In this document: positions 1 to 6,026 of the stretch, piece by piece
How the letters are laid out: each line of letters starts with the position of its first letter
How positions within the stretch are numbered: position 1 is the first letter of the stretch
Assembly: GCA_003545125.1 (NCBI GenBank)
Contig: DQCI01000340.1
Span: forward strand, 1-8,955
Length of the DNA stretch: 8,955 nt
Direction: 5' to 3'
From: Paracoccaceae bacterium
GTDB taxonomy: Bacteria > Pseudomonadota > Alphaproteobacteria > Rhodobacterales > Rhodobacteraceae
The notes under the pieces: generated by a model
What the model was told of the DNA's origin: nothing
The model's database searches: none
Seen by the model: the letters and a program-made list of their open reading frames with translations, nothing else
Translations under genes and position numbers: made by a program

Positions 1-251
1 ACCGTCTGGAGCCTCAGCCTGTGCTTGACCGGCCGCTCTGTTACACAAGGCCTCTGATGCAGCCCGTGCGCTTCGACCCGGTCCGCAGCCCTTAGGGCCC
101 GCGCCTCGGCGGCTTTCGCCGGCCTCGTGCGGCGGGAATGCGCGATCCGAGGCGGCGCAGCGTGGCGCTTCAGCTCTTTCGGGATGCGGCGACTGGAGTA
201 GAAAGCCCCACCTTTGACGAAGGTGACCCTGGACGAAGGGATCTGCAACAT
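1..251 (-). CDS. Site-specific integrase (tyrosine recombinase), N-terminal part, runs off the left edge
   Basis: An uninterrupted frame of 83 codons begins at an ATG (251) and is still open at base 1. The translated start reads MLQIPSSRVTFVKGGAFY, then SSRRIPKELKRH, then RIAHSRRTR and AEARALRAADRVE. The succession hydrophobic-V/F-x-R-G-G-x-F-Y, R-x-I-P, S-x-R-T-R, then an Ala/Arg-rich helix, matches my recollection of the N-terminal arm-binding region of Rhodobacteraceae phage-type integrases; this is recall, not a search. The catalytic domain with its R-H-R-Y residues would lie outside the window. The frame also stays open upstream into the tRNA, so a start before 251 cannot be excluded, and no clear Shine-Dalgarno sequence is seen. 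The part after residue 60 looks less family-like, with many Arg and a Cys, so decay is possible. Its position 61 bases from a tRNA 3' end strongly supports the call. An unrelated hypothetical protein is the alternative. Confidence 0.6.
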   Translation of the reverse strand, partial: MLQIPSSRVTFVKGGAFYSSRRIPKELKRHAAPPRIAHSRRTRPAKAAEARALRAADRVEAHGLHQRPCVTERPVKHRLRLQT

Positions 252-312
252 GGTCTGCGGCTTCAAAAACCCGCCAAGAGCTGATGCAGAACCAAAGTGA
301 ATGCTGAGGAGA

Positions 313-389
<77 letters not shown>

Positions 390-400
390 GTTGCCGGGTC

Positions 401-429
401 GATATAGAGCAAGCCCCTGCCCCCCGCAA
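401..429 (-). promoter_or_regulatory. Candidate promoter of tRNA-Arg
   Basis: On the minus strand TTGCGG (424-429) is followed after 17 bases by TATATC (401-406). The mature tRNA begins 11 bases beyond the -10 box. The -35 matches the consensus at 3 of 6 positions and the -10 at 4 of 6. The location between the rpsI terminator and the tRNA makes it credible. Confidence 0.5.
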
Positions 430-434
430 CAGGA

Positions 435-461
435 AAGGGCCGCCCTTTTGGGACGGCCCTT
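435..461 (-). terminator. Terminator after rplM-rpsI
   Basis: An 11-base-pair GC-rich stem with one mismatch (AAGGGCCG-x-CC) closes a five-base loop, 26 bases beyond the rpsI stop codon. On the minus strand it ends in CCCTTT, a short T run, so it is a modest intrinsic terminator. It separates the ribosomal operon from the tRNA gene. Confidence 0.65.
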
Positions 462-487
462 GCCGAATAATCCAAGCTGTTCCCGGA

Positions 488-985
488 TCAGCGCTTCGAG
501 AACTGGAAGCTCCGGCGAGCCTTGCGGCGGCCGAACTTCTTGCGCTCGACGACCCGGCTGTCGCGGGTCAGGAAGCCCGCGGCCTTGAGCGCACCGCGCA
601 ACGAAGGCTCATAGAGCTGCAGCGCTTTCGAGATGCCGTGCTTGACCGCGCCGGCCTGGCCCGAGAGCCCGCCGCCCTTCACCGTGGCGAAGACGTCGAA
701 CTCGTTCTCGACACCGGCCACCTGGAACGGTTGGCGCAGGATCATCTGCAGCACCGGGCGGGCGAAGTACCTGTCCATTTCCTTGCCGTTCACGGTGACC
801 TTGCCGGAGCCCGGCTTGATCCAGACGCGGGCAATCGCGTCCTTGCGCTTGCCGGTGGCGTAGGCGCGGCCCAGCGCATCGCGGACCGGCTCGCGCGGCG
901 CGAAGGTCTCTTCGGTCACCACCTCGGCGGGGGTGCCCTCGACCACGGCGTTCAGCTCTTCGAGCGATTTGATCTCTTCAGCCAT
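488..985 (-). CDS. rpsI: 30S ribosomal protein S9 (uS9)
   Basis: This 165-residue protein is a structural component of the small ribosomal subunit head. Its C-terminal tail reaches toward the P-site tRNA. The core begins near residue 41 with [13 protein letters not shown]. It continues through the G-K-V-T-V-N-G segment, Y-F-A-R-P and [15 protein letters not shown], and ends in the diagnostic basic tail finishing SKR. The roughly 38-residue acidic N-terminal extension ([10 protein letters not shown]...) is typical of alphaproteobacterial S9 as I recall it. The ATG at 985 lies two bases after the rplM stop codon, and its ribosome binding site GAGGG sits inside the last codons of rplM. The two genes are therefore cotranscribed and probably translationally coupled. 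Confidence 0.98.
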   Translation of the reverse strand: MAEEIKSLEELNAVVEGTPAEVVTEETFAPREPVRDALGRAYATGKRKDAIARVWIKPGSGKVTVNGKEMDRYFARPVLQMILRQPFQVAGVENEFDVFATVKGGGLSGQAGAVKHGISKALQLYEPSLRGALKAAGFLTRDSRVVERKKFGRRKARRSFQFSKR

Positions 986-987
986 GG

Positions 988-1452
988 TCAGCCCTCACGC
1001 GTGTTTTTCTTGTTCATCGACTTGACGTCGAGAACTTCGGGGTTCTGGGCCTCGTGCTTGTGCTCGGCCCCGGCGTAGACGCGCAGGTTCGACATCTGGA
1101 CACGGGACAGGCGGTTGCCCGGCAGCATGCGCTTCACAGCCTTCTCGACCAGGCGCTCGGGATGGGCGCCTTCGAGGATCTGACCCGCGGTGCGCGACTT
1201 GATGCCGCCCGGGTAGCCGGTGTGCCAGTAGTGCACCTTGTCGGTGCGCTTCTTGCCGGTGAGCTGGATCTTGTCCGCGTTGATGACGATGACATTGTCA
1301 CCGCAATCCATGTGCGGGGTGTAGGACGGCTTGTGCTTGCCGCGGAGACGCATGGCGACGATCGAGGCGAGGCGGCCCAGAACGACACCCTCGGCGTCGA
1401 TCACGATCCACTTCTTTTCGATGTCTGCAGGCGTTGCAGAATAGGTTTTCAT
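988..1452 (-). CDS. rplM: 50S ribosomal protein L13 (uL13)
   Basis: L13 is an early-assembling protein of the large ribosomal subunit. The 154-residue product starts [15 protein letters not shown], the usual alphaproteobacterial N-terminus. It carries the family landmarks [40 protein letters not shown] and [14 protein letters not shown] [11 protein letters not shown]. The frame is open for 21 more codons upstream (to 1515), but that segment is Pro-rich, not family-like, and would span a promoter candidate, so the ATG at 1452 is preferred. No strong Shine-Dalgarno sequence is visible in front of it. It is the first gene of the rplM-rpsI operon. Confidence 0.97.
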   Translation of the reverse strand: MKTYSATPADIEKKWIVIDAEGVVLGRLASIVAMRLRGKHKPSYTPHMDCGDNVIVINADKIQLTGKKRTDKVHYWHTGYPGGIKSRTAGQILEGAHPERLVEKAVKRMLPGNRLSRVQMSNLRVYAGAEHKHEAQNPEVLDVKSMNKKNTREG

Positions 1453-1487
1453 GCTTTTCGGCCCATTTTCGGGTTTCGGATGGGCTG

Positions 1488-1515
1488 GTTCTAATGGTTT
1501 CGCGGGCGCAGTCAA
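1488..1515 (-). promoter_or_regulatory. Candidate proximal promoter of rplM-rpsI
   Basis: On the minus strand TTGACT (1510-1515) and TAGAAC (1488-1493) are 16 bases apart. This would give a leader of about 30 bases before the rplM start. The -35 matches at 5 of 6 positions and the -10 at 4 of 6. It may act alone or in tandem with the distal promoter. Confidence 0.4.
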
Positions 1516-1566
1516 GCGCGTAGTTCCGAGCTTAATCGTGCAAAAACAAAGCGTTACAAATATGGT

Positions 1567-1595
1567 ATTATTTTACCCCATCCCATCACTGTCAA
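1567..1595 (-). promoter_or_regulatory. Strong candidate distal promoter of rplM-rpsI
   Basis: On the minus strand a perfect TTGACA (1590-1595) is followed after exactly 17 bases by AATAAT (1567-1572). The surrounding stretch, roughly 1540-1575, is the most AT-rich in this GC-rich neighbourhood. Transcription would start near 1560, leaving a leader of about 108 bases. The -35 box contains the TGA stop of the upstream regulator gene, so the two transcription units abut with no terminator between them. Confidence 0.65.
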
Positions 1596-3010
1596 ACCAT
1601 AATCCGCTCAGGCGGGTGGTCGAGCAGATAGGCGATCCGCCCCATCGCCTCCTGGAACCGATCGAGACTCATCTGCCCGTTGACCGAGATCCGCACCGAC
1701 GGCCGGCCCCGCGCATCTCGCGCCGCGAATTCCTCGCCGGCGCGCACCCGGATCCCCTCCGCGTCCAGGGCCTGGACAAACCCCGCCTCGCGCCATCCCT
1801 CCGGCAATTCGAGCCAGAGGAAGGGCGTGTTCTCCCCCCATCGCAGATTGAACCGACCCAGCATGTTCACCGCCGCCTCGACGTAGCGCTGCAGATGCGC
1901 CCGCATCGCCTCGACCAAGGCCGGTGTATCCGCATGGGCGAGCACATGGGCTGCCGTGTCCGATATCGGGCGTGAGAGGCCATAGAAATTTGTGTCAACC
2001 ACCCGCCGCAGAAGCGCCGCCATGCCCTTGGGCGCAGCCGCGTAGCCCACGCGCAGCGCCGGCGTGATCGCCTTCGACAGAGAGGATATGTACCAGCCCA
2101 GCTCCGGCGCGAGCGCCCGGTAGCTGGGGCCTGCGGGCGGCCCCAGCCTGTAGCAATCGTCTTGGATGACGTGAATGCCCAGGCGTCGCGATATTTCGGC
2201 CACCTCGGCCCGGCGCTCGGGCGAGGTCATAATGGTCGTGGGGTTGTGTGCCTCCGGCATGGTGAAGAAAATCCGCGCCTCCTCCTCACGGGCGGCAGCT
2301 TCCAGGGCCTCCGGCCGCACCCCCTGCTCGTCCATCGCCACGGCCACCACCCGGGCGCGAAGGTTCTCCGCCGCGCGCCGGATGCCGGTGTAGGTGTGCT
2401 GCTCGACCAGGACCACCGGCGAGGTATGGTAGGTCAGCGCCTGCAGGACCAGCAGGATGGCGTTCTGTCCGCCATTGGTCATCACCACTTCGTCCCGCGC
2501 GACGGCGTGGCGCATATCCTCGGGCAACCAGTCACGCACCACCTCACGCAGCGCGGCGTGGCTCGCAAACGTCGGATAGGCGAGCATTTTCTCCACTGGT
2601 GCGGCGGCAGCACGCATCAGCCCCTCGCGGACGAGGGCGAGTTGACCGATGTCGGGCAAACGCGGCGACAGGAAGTCTTCACGGTCGTCCGCGGCCTCGA
2701 GGTACAAGGGCGGGGCGGCGTCGAGATCCGGCACGTACGGCGCGGCCGGCACTCCCGCCTGGCCCGGCTCAGCCACGAAGGTGCCTCGCCCCACTTCGGC
2801 CACCACCCGCCCCGCCTCGGCCAGCACGGTGAACGCCCGCGCGACGGTTCCGGGAGTGACGCCCAACCGCCACGCGAGATCGCGCACTGGCGGCAGCTTG
2901 TCGCCCGGGCCCAGCTCTCCACGGCCGATGGCGATCTCGAGCCCCGCAGCGAGGCGGCGGTATTTCGGCCCCTGCCCCGTCTCCATGGCGTTCCGCAAAA
3001 TTGTATCCAT
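1592..3010 (-). CDS. MocR/PdxR-type regulator: GntR-family HTH fused to a PLP-dependent aminotransferase-like domain
   Basis: The 472-residue protein starts MDTILRNAM. Residues about 15-80 form a GntR winged helix (KLPPVRDLAWRLG, then GTVARAF, then the wing AEVGRGTFVAE). Residues about 115-465 form a fold-type I aminotransferase domain with its PLP-binding residues kept: NGGQNA, Asn256 in EAHNPTT, Asp285 in QDDCY, the Schiff-base Lys313 in SSLSKAITPALRVGY and the substrate-carboxylate Arg440 in SVRISVNG. MocR proteins sense PLP or an amino compound through this domain and usually control a neighbouring gene. A GTG at 3061 is in frame, but it would put the repeat array inside the coding sequence; the ATG at 3010 gives the usual family N-terminus. 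The exact subfamily (PdxR, TauR, GabR or uncharacterised) cannot be told; no pyridoxine, taurine or GABA gene is adjacent. Confidence 0.9.
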   Translation of the reverse strand: MDTILRNAMETGQGPKYRRLAAGLEIAIGRGELGPGDKLPPVRDLAWRLGVTPGTVARAFTVLAEAGRVVAEVGRGTFVAEPGQAGVPAAPYVPDLDAAPPLYLEAADDREDFLSPRLPDIGQLALVREGLMRAAAAPVEKMLAYPTFASHAALREVVRDWLPEDMRHAVARDEVVMTNGGQNAILLVLQALTYHTSPVVLVEQHTYTGIRRAAENLRARVVAVAMDEQGVRPEALEAAAREEEARIFFTMPEAHNPTTIMTSPERRAEVAEISRRLGIHVIQDDCYRLGPPAGPSYRALAPELGWYISSLSKAITPALRVGYAAAPKGMAALLRRVVDTNFYGLSRPISDTAAHVLAHADTPALVEAMRAHLQRYVEAAVNMLGRFNLRWGENTPFLWLELPEGWREAGFVQALDAEGIRVRAGEEFAARDARGRPSVRISVNGQMSLDRFQEAMGRIAYLLDHPPERIMV

Positions 3011-3091
3011 CACAATTCTTCTATTGTTCCGCGACAGGCGTGCATTGTACCCATAGATCACTACCGCAATCGACAGATTGTATCAATACAA
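3000..3091. promoter_or_regulatory. Divergent regulatory region with four ATTGT direct repeats and a palindrome
   Basis: The gap between the regulator and the small gene contains ATTGTATCC (3000-3008), ATTGTTCC (3023-3030), ATTGTACCC (3044-3052) and ATTGTATCA (3077-3085), all in the same orientation. Their starts are 23, 21 and 33 bases apart, close to 2, 2 and 3 helical turns. The last copy is half of the perfect palindrome TTGTAT-CA-ATACAA (3078-3091), which lies just ahead of the small gene's ribosome binding site. On the minus strand the third copy reads TACAAT and could serve as a -10 box for the regulator gene. MocR-family regulators are known to bind direct repeats next to their own genes, so this is probably the binding site of the adjacent regulator; that link is an inference. 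Confidence 0.65.
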
Positions 3092-3095
3092 ATAC

Positions 3096-3100
3096 GGAGG
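3096..3100 (+). promoter_or_regulatory. Ribosome binding site GGAGG of the DUF1127 gene
   Basis: A full GGAGG precedes two consecutive ATG codons (3103 and 3106). Spacing is only two bases to the first and five to the second, which favours the second ATG as the start. Confidence 0.75.
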
Positions 3101-3105
3101 CCATG

Positions 3106-3339
3106 ATGGACGACATTTCGACGCCCCGGCATGACCGGATCGCTTTCCTCACCGCCCAGGACCGCCTGCCCGCACTCGCCGAGATCGCCGTGGCCGTGGC
3201 CGTGATGGTGACCCGTTGGACCCTCCGCGACCGCACCCGTAAGGCGTTGAAACACCTCGACCCACATCAGCTCGACGATATTGGCAAGACGCCGCAGGAA
3301 GCCTGGCGCGAAGCCGCCCTGCCGTTCTGGCGCGACTGA
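3106..3339 (+). CDS. DUF1127 (YjiS-like) small protein
   Basis: The 77-residue product begins MDDISTPRHD and has a hydrophobic helix at about residues 20-38 (LPALAEIAVAVAVMVTRW). A basic turn RDRTRKALKHLDPHQL follows, then DDIGKTPQEAWREAALPFWRD. The pattern L-x-x-L-x-x-H-x-L-x-D-I-G-x-(T/S) followed by E-A-x-x-P-F-W-R is the DUF1127 signature. Members are small basic proteins, often stress-induced, and some bind RNA in alphaproteobacteria; the role of this one is unknown. It is transcribed divergently from the MocR-type regulator across 95 bases carrying an operator-like array, which suggests it is the regulator's target. A strong terminator closes it as a single-gene unit. A start three bases earlier is possible. 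Confidence 0.85.
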   Translation: MDDISTPRHDRIAFLTAQDRLPALAEIAVAVAVMVTRWTLRDRTRKALKHLDPHQLDDIGKTPQEAWREAALPFWRD

Positions 3340-3380
3340 TCCCCGTCGCCTGGCCCAGGGTCCAGGGTCATGTGGCAATT

Positions 3381-3409
3381 GGGCCGGGGTTCGCCCCGGC
3401 CCTTTTTTT
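3381..3409 (+). terminator. Intrinsic terminator after the DUF1127 gene
   Basis: A perfect 9-base-pair stem GGGCCGGGG/CCCCGGCCC closes a TTCG tetraloop and is followed directly by seven T residues. It lies 41 bases after the small gene's stop codon and faces the convergent anion-channel gene. The opposite strand lacks a T run after the hairpin, so it is mainly a plus-strand terminator. Confidence 0.93.
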
Positions 3410-3417
3410 GGCGCCGC

Positions 3418-4383
3418 CTATTCCGGCTGACAGATCTCGTGACGGGCGATGGCAAGCCCCGTGCGCCAGATCAGCCCCAGCACCACCCCGACCGCGACGA
3501 CCAGAACGACGCTTCCCACCGCCTGGTGGAAGGCCGACTGCTCAAGCCGTGCGAACAGGAAACTCGCGGCGGCGAGCGCCGTGAGCGGGAAGGATAGCGC
3601 CCACCAACTGATCGCAAACGGCAGTTTCACGAGTTTGGGCAGTTCCGCCAGCACCAGGGCCGCGAAGAAGAACCCCGCATAGATCAGCACGCGGGCGAAA
3701 TTGTCGACCACCCCGCCCGACAGCTTCACATAGGCCAGGAAAGCCAGCGAGGGCGGTGCAATCAGGATCACCATGGTCGGAAACAGCCGCCCCGGAATCG
3801 GGTCATGGAACACCAGTCGGTTCATCACCAGCGTCAGCAGCACGCCCCAAAACATCATCCCGACGGCGAAGAACGCCCAGGAGGTCTCGACGTAGCCAAA
3901 ATCGGCGCCGGCGATCGGCACGATCACGTTGCCGGCGGCGGGGATGAACCAGGCCGGCGTCAGATGGCCCACGTCGAAGGCACGGTGGCTGATCCAGCCG
4001 TTGATCACCGCGAGCGTCAGGAGCCCCTGCCCGACCATGCCGACGTGCCAGATGGCCCGGGCCAGGGGTTCGTTGTGCGAAGACAGCGCGGTCGCCATCA
4101 GCAGGAGCGAGATGGTGATCGTCGGGAAGAACGCGAGCCGCACCGGGTGATTCCATTCCCAAGCCACCATGCCGGGGTAGCGGATCGCTTTGGCCAGGTA
4201 ACCGAGCGCGATCAGGGCCGCCACGCCGATCCCGATCCACAGCACGATCTCGCCCGCGGCCGCGGCCGGTTTGTAAAGCGGCGCCGCGCCGTGAAACGCG
4301 AGGCTGAGCCCCATGACGCCCATGACGATGGCGAAGAAGGTTACCGGGTAGTGCTTGAGCCGCGGCTCGGGTGCATCGGTCAT
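3418..4383 (-). CDS. SLAC1/TehA-family anion channel or C4-dicarboxylate-type transporter
   Basis: The 321-residue protein is almost entirely hydrophobic, with about ten membrane segments (near 13-30, 44-66, 82-101, 108-128, 143-160, 168-190, 200-218, 230-250, 255-277 and 289-308), the topology of SLAC1/TehA/Mae1 channels. Family-like stretches are NHPVRLAFFPT (78-88), PAWFIPAAGNVIVP (143-156) and LFPTMVILIAPPSLAF (200-215). WWALSFPL (260-267) resembles the segment that carries the pore-gating Phe of SLAC1, here probably Phe265. The protein would sit in the inner membrane and pass anions or small organic acids; the substrate cannot be predicted. The ATG at 4383 is preferred over an in-frame ATG at 4452 because GAGGG stands about seven bases before it and the family N-terminus (KHYPVTFFAIVMG) follows closely. 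Confidence 0.87.
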   Translation of the reverse strand: MTDAPEPRLKHYPVTFFAIVMGVMGLSLAFHGAAPLYKPAAAAGEIVLWIGIGVAALIALGYLAKAIRYPGMVAWEWNHPVRLAFFPTITISLLLMATALSSHNEPLARAIWHVGMVGQGLLTLAVINGWISHRAFDVGHLTPAWFIPAAGNVIVPIAGADFGYVETSWAFFAVGMMFWGVLLTLVMNRLVFHDPIPGRLFPTMVILIAPPSLAFLAYVKLSGGVVDNFARVLIYAGFFFAALVLAELPKLVKLPFAISWWALSFPLTALAAASFLFARLEQSAFHQAVGSVVLVVAVGVVLGLIWRTGLAIARHEICQPE

Positions 4384-4506
4384 TGGAAGGCCCTCAATCC
4401 TGATTGGTTCGCTCAGGTATCCGATACGCCGCCAACGGGTCAACGCGACCAAAGCGCCGCATCCTCCCTCCAGGGGAGCGGCACGGCACGCCCGGCCCGG
4501 CGCGGC
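4384..4506 (-). promoter_or_regulatory. Short intergenic region upstream of the anion channel; weak promoter and small palindrome
   Basis: The minus strand has TTGACC (4438-4443) but no convincing -10 at the proper distance (TACCTG after 18 bases). A small palindrome CAATC-CT-GATTG (4395-4406) lies 11 bases before the start codon and could be an operator or chance. Nothing else is evident. The channel gene could also be read through from the thioesterase gene. Confidence 0.25.
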
Positions 4507-4932
4507 TCACCCTTTCGCCGGCGGGATCGAATAGGTCAGCGAAGCGCGCGCGACCGGGTCGTCGCCGCCTTCGGAAAAGATCAACACATCCCCCACCGCC
4601 AGCGCCCGGCCCAGCTTCAACAATCGCGCCTCGGCGCGCAGGTTGGCGCCCGCCGCGGGCTTGCGCATGAAGTCGATCGAACAATTGGTGGTCACCGACA
4701 GCGCCTCCGGCCCGATCATCGCCAGGATCGCCAGATACATTGCCACATCGGCCAGCGCGAACATCGAAGGACCCGAGACGGTGCCGCCGGGGCGCAGATG
4801 CCGGTCGTGCACCAGAGCCCGCATCACCAGGTGCATCGGGCTCACGTCGAGCAGCTCGAGATCCTCCGCCACCTGCGGAAATTCCGCGTCGAGGAACGCC
4901 CGCAGCGCGTCGAGCCCCATCTTCACCTGCAT
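4507..4932 (-). CDS. PaaI-family hotdog-fold acyl-CoA thioesterase
   Basis: The 141-residue protein matches a single hotdog domain. The central helix region reads LRPGGTVSGPSMFALADVAMYLAIL (46-70), where the PaaI family has the active-site HGG...LAD. Here the LAD Asp (residue 62) is kept but the usual His-Gly-Gly is replaced by Pro-Gly-Gly-Thr. The strands that follow, SVTTNCSIDFMRKPAAGANLRAEARLLKLGRALAVGDV, are typical: N-x-x-x-x-F-x-x-P-A, then A-x-x-x-x-x-G-R. Such enzymes hydrolyse acyl- or aryl-CoA thioesters in the cytoplasm. The ATG at 4932 has GGGGGA five bases before it; an ATG four codons further in is an alternative. The gene lies 71 bases from a divergent crotonase gene, which points to acyl-CoA metabolism. 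Confidence 0.82.
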   Translation of the reverse strand: MQVKMGLDALRAFLDAEFPQVAEDLELLDVSPMHLVMRALVHDRHLRPGGTVSGPSMFALADVAMYLAILAMIGPEALSVTTNCSIDFMRKPAAGANLRAEARLLKLGRALAVGDVLIFSEGGDDPVARASLTYSIPPAKG

Positions 4933-4989
4933 CTCGTCCCCCGATCTTCCCAGCTGTTGCACGGATGCCTATCGTGGCCGCAACATCCA

Positions 4990-4995
4990 GGGAGG
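4990..4995 (+). promoter_or_regulatory. Ribosome binding site GGGAGG that selects a GTG start
   Basis: GGGAGG lies eight bases before a GTG codon at 5004. In-frame ATG codons further upstream (for example 4965) have no such signal and would add residues outside the crotonase fold, so the GTG start is preferred. Confidence 0.75.
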
Positions 4996-5003
4996 ACAAG
5001 ACC

Positions 5004-5789
5004 GTGCCGATTCTCATTCGTGAAGACCACGGCGCCGTGGCGCGCCTCACGCTCAACAGCCCCGGCAGTCTCAACGCGCTGTCCGACGAGATGCTTTCGG
5101 CGCTGGCGGAGGCTTTCGCGGCGCTGGCCGAGGACCGGTCGATCCGCGCCGTGGTGATCTCGGGCGCCGGCAAGGTGTTCTCCGCCGGGCACGATCTCAA
5201 ACAGATGCAGGCCGCACGCAACGCGACAGACGGCGGGCGGGCCTATTTCGACGACCTGTTCCGCCGCTGCGGTGTGGTGATGCAGATGATCCCGGCGCTG
5301 CCGCAGCCAGTCATCGCCGAGGTCCACACCATTGCCGCCGCCGCCGGCCTCCAGCTCGCGGCGAGCTGCGACATGGTGGTGGCCGCCGCCGGCACCCGCT
5401 TCGGGGTCAACGGCGTCAACCTCGGCCTGTTCTGCTCGACCCCCTCGGTGGCGCTGACCCGCGCGCTGCCGCGCAAACTGGCGTTCGAGATGGCCGCGAC
5501 GGGCGCGTTCATCGACACGGACCGCGCCCTTGCCGGCGGGCTGATCAACCGCGTGGTGCCGGCCGAACGCCTCACCGAGGAGACCATGGCGCTTGCCGGG
5601 GTGGTGGCCTCGAAACTCGACATAGCGGTCAAGCTCGGCAAGGCGGGTTTCTACGCCCAGATCGACCAGCCCCTCGACGCCGCCTACGACATCGCCGGGC
5701 CGGTAATGGGCGAAAACATGATGCAGGCCGACACGGCGGAAGGCATCCAGGCCTTCATCGAAAAGCGCAAGCCGAGTTGGGACCAATAG
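5004..5789 (+). CDS. Enoyl-CoA hydratase/isomerase family protein, ECHDC3-like
   Basis: The 261-residue protein is a complete crotonase fold. Landmarks are LNSPGSLNALSDEM (17-30), the CoA/oxyanion loop VFSAGHDLKQM (58-68), QPVIAEVHTIAAAAGLQLAASCDM (101-124) and GVNLGLFCSTPSVALTRALPR (137-157). A C-terminal helix ends EGIQAFIEKRKPSW. The LFCSTP and AAGLQLAASCD segments match ECHDC3 proteins as I remember them. Aligned by eye with rat enoyl-CoA hydratase, catalytic Glu144 corresponds to Gln117 and Glu164 to Gly137, so ordinary hydratase chemistry is doubtful. It probably binds an acyl-CoA in the cytoplasm, but the reaction is unknown. It is divergent from a PaaI-type thioesterase gene, a likely functional neighbour. 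The name enoyl-CoA hydratase should be read as family only. Confidence 0.88.
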   Translation: MPILIREDHGAVARLTLNSPGSLNALSDEMLSALAEAFAALAEDRSIRAVVISGAGKVFSAGHDLKQMQAARNATDGGRAYFDDLFRRCGVVMQMIPALPQPVIAEVHTIAAAAGLQLAASCDMVVAAAGTRFGVNGVNLGLFCSTPSVALTRALPRKLAFEMAATGAFIDTDRALAGGLINRVVPAERLTEETMALAGVVASKLDIAVKLGKAGFYAQIDQPLDAAYDIAGPVMGENMMQADTAEGIQAFIEKRKPSWDQ

Positions 5790-5842
5790 CGATGGCTGGC
5801 CCCCGGGCGCGTCGGGCGCTCGCGGCTGCGCCGGGTGGGCGA

Positions 5843-5964
5843 CCTCGGCCGGGAAGCTAACACTCTGATCTAATTCATGTCAGCTCCATTGCCTGCGCCG
5901 CCTATGCAAAGCTCGCGCGGTCCTGACCGGCCCCGGACCTGTCGATGCGCCCTCCCGGCCGAGG
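5843..5964. repeat. Perfect 12-base inverted repeat in the ECH-P450 intergenic region
   Basis: CCTCGGCCGGGA (5843-5854) and its exact complement TCCCGGCCGAGG (5953-5964) flank 98 bases, the first part of which is less GC-rich than the surroundings. The whole gap (5790-6026) lies between the 3' ends of two convergent genes and holds no convincing gene. A 10-base direct repeat CGGTCCTGAC occurs at 5918-5927 and 6003-6012. The inverted repeat could form a long-range stem or mark a small mobile or regulatory element; there is no T run, so it is not a standard terminator. Confidence 0.45.
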
Positions 5965-6026
5965 CGGCGACCGCGACCCGACGACGCCCCGCCACGGCGC
6001 ACCGGTCCTGACGCAGCGGTCCCGGC

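Noticed and set aside
202..300. Short plus-strand frame (KVTLDEGICNMV...) near the left edge
   Set aside because: It is preceded directly by a stop, lacks a credible start signal and overlaps the minus-strand integrase-like frame, which is the better coding candidate.
3011..3061. GTG start at 3061 for the MocR-type regulator (17 extra residues)
   Set aside because: It would place the repeat array in coding sequence and upstream of the likely -10 box. The ATG at 3010 gives the usual family N-terminus.
2162..3106. Plus-strand open frame of 314 codons opposite the MocR-type gene
   Set aside because: It has no recognisable domain and is antisense to conserved HTH and PLP-binding motifs.
4952..4985. 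GTTGC...GCAAC inverted repeat in the thioesterase-crotonase gap
   Set aside because: The arms are only five bases long and separated by 19; this is expected by chance.
3805..5157. Long plus-strand open frame opposite the channel and thioesterase genes
   Set aside because: It is His/Arg/Gln-rich low-complexity sequence typical of an antisense frame in GC-rich DNA, has no family features, and overlaps three well-supported genes.
5877..6011. 44-codon plus-strand open frame beginning MSAPLPAPPM
   Set aside because: It has no ribosome binding site, Pro/Arg-rich composition and no family resemblance; it spans the inverted repeat.
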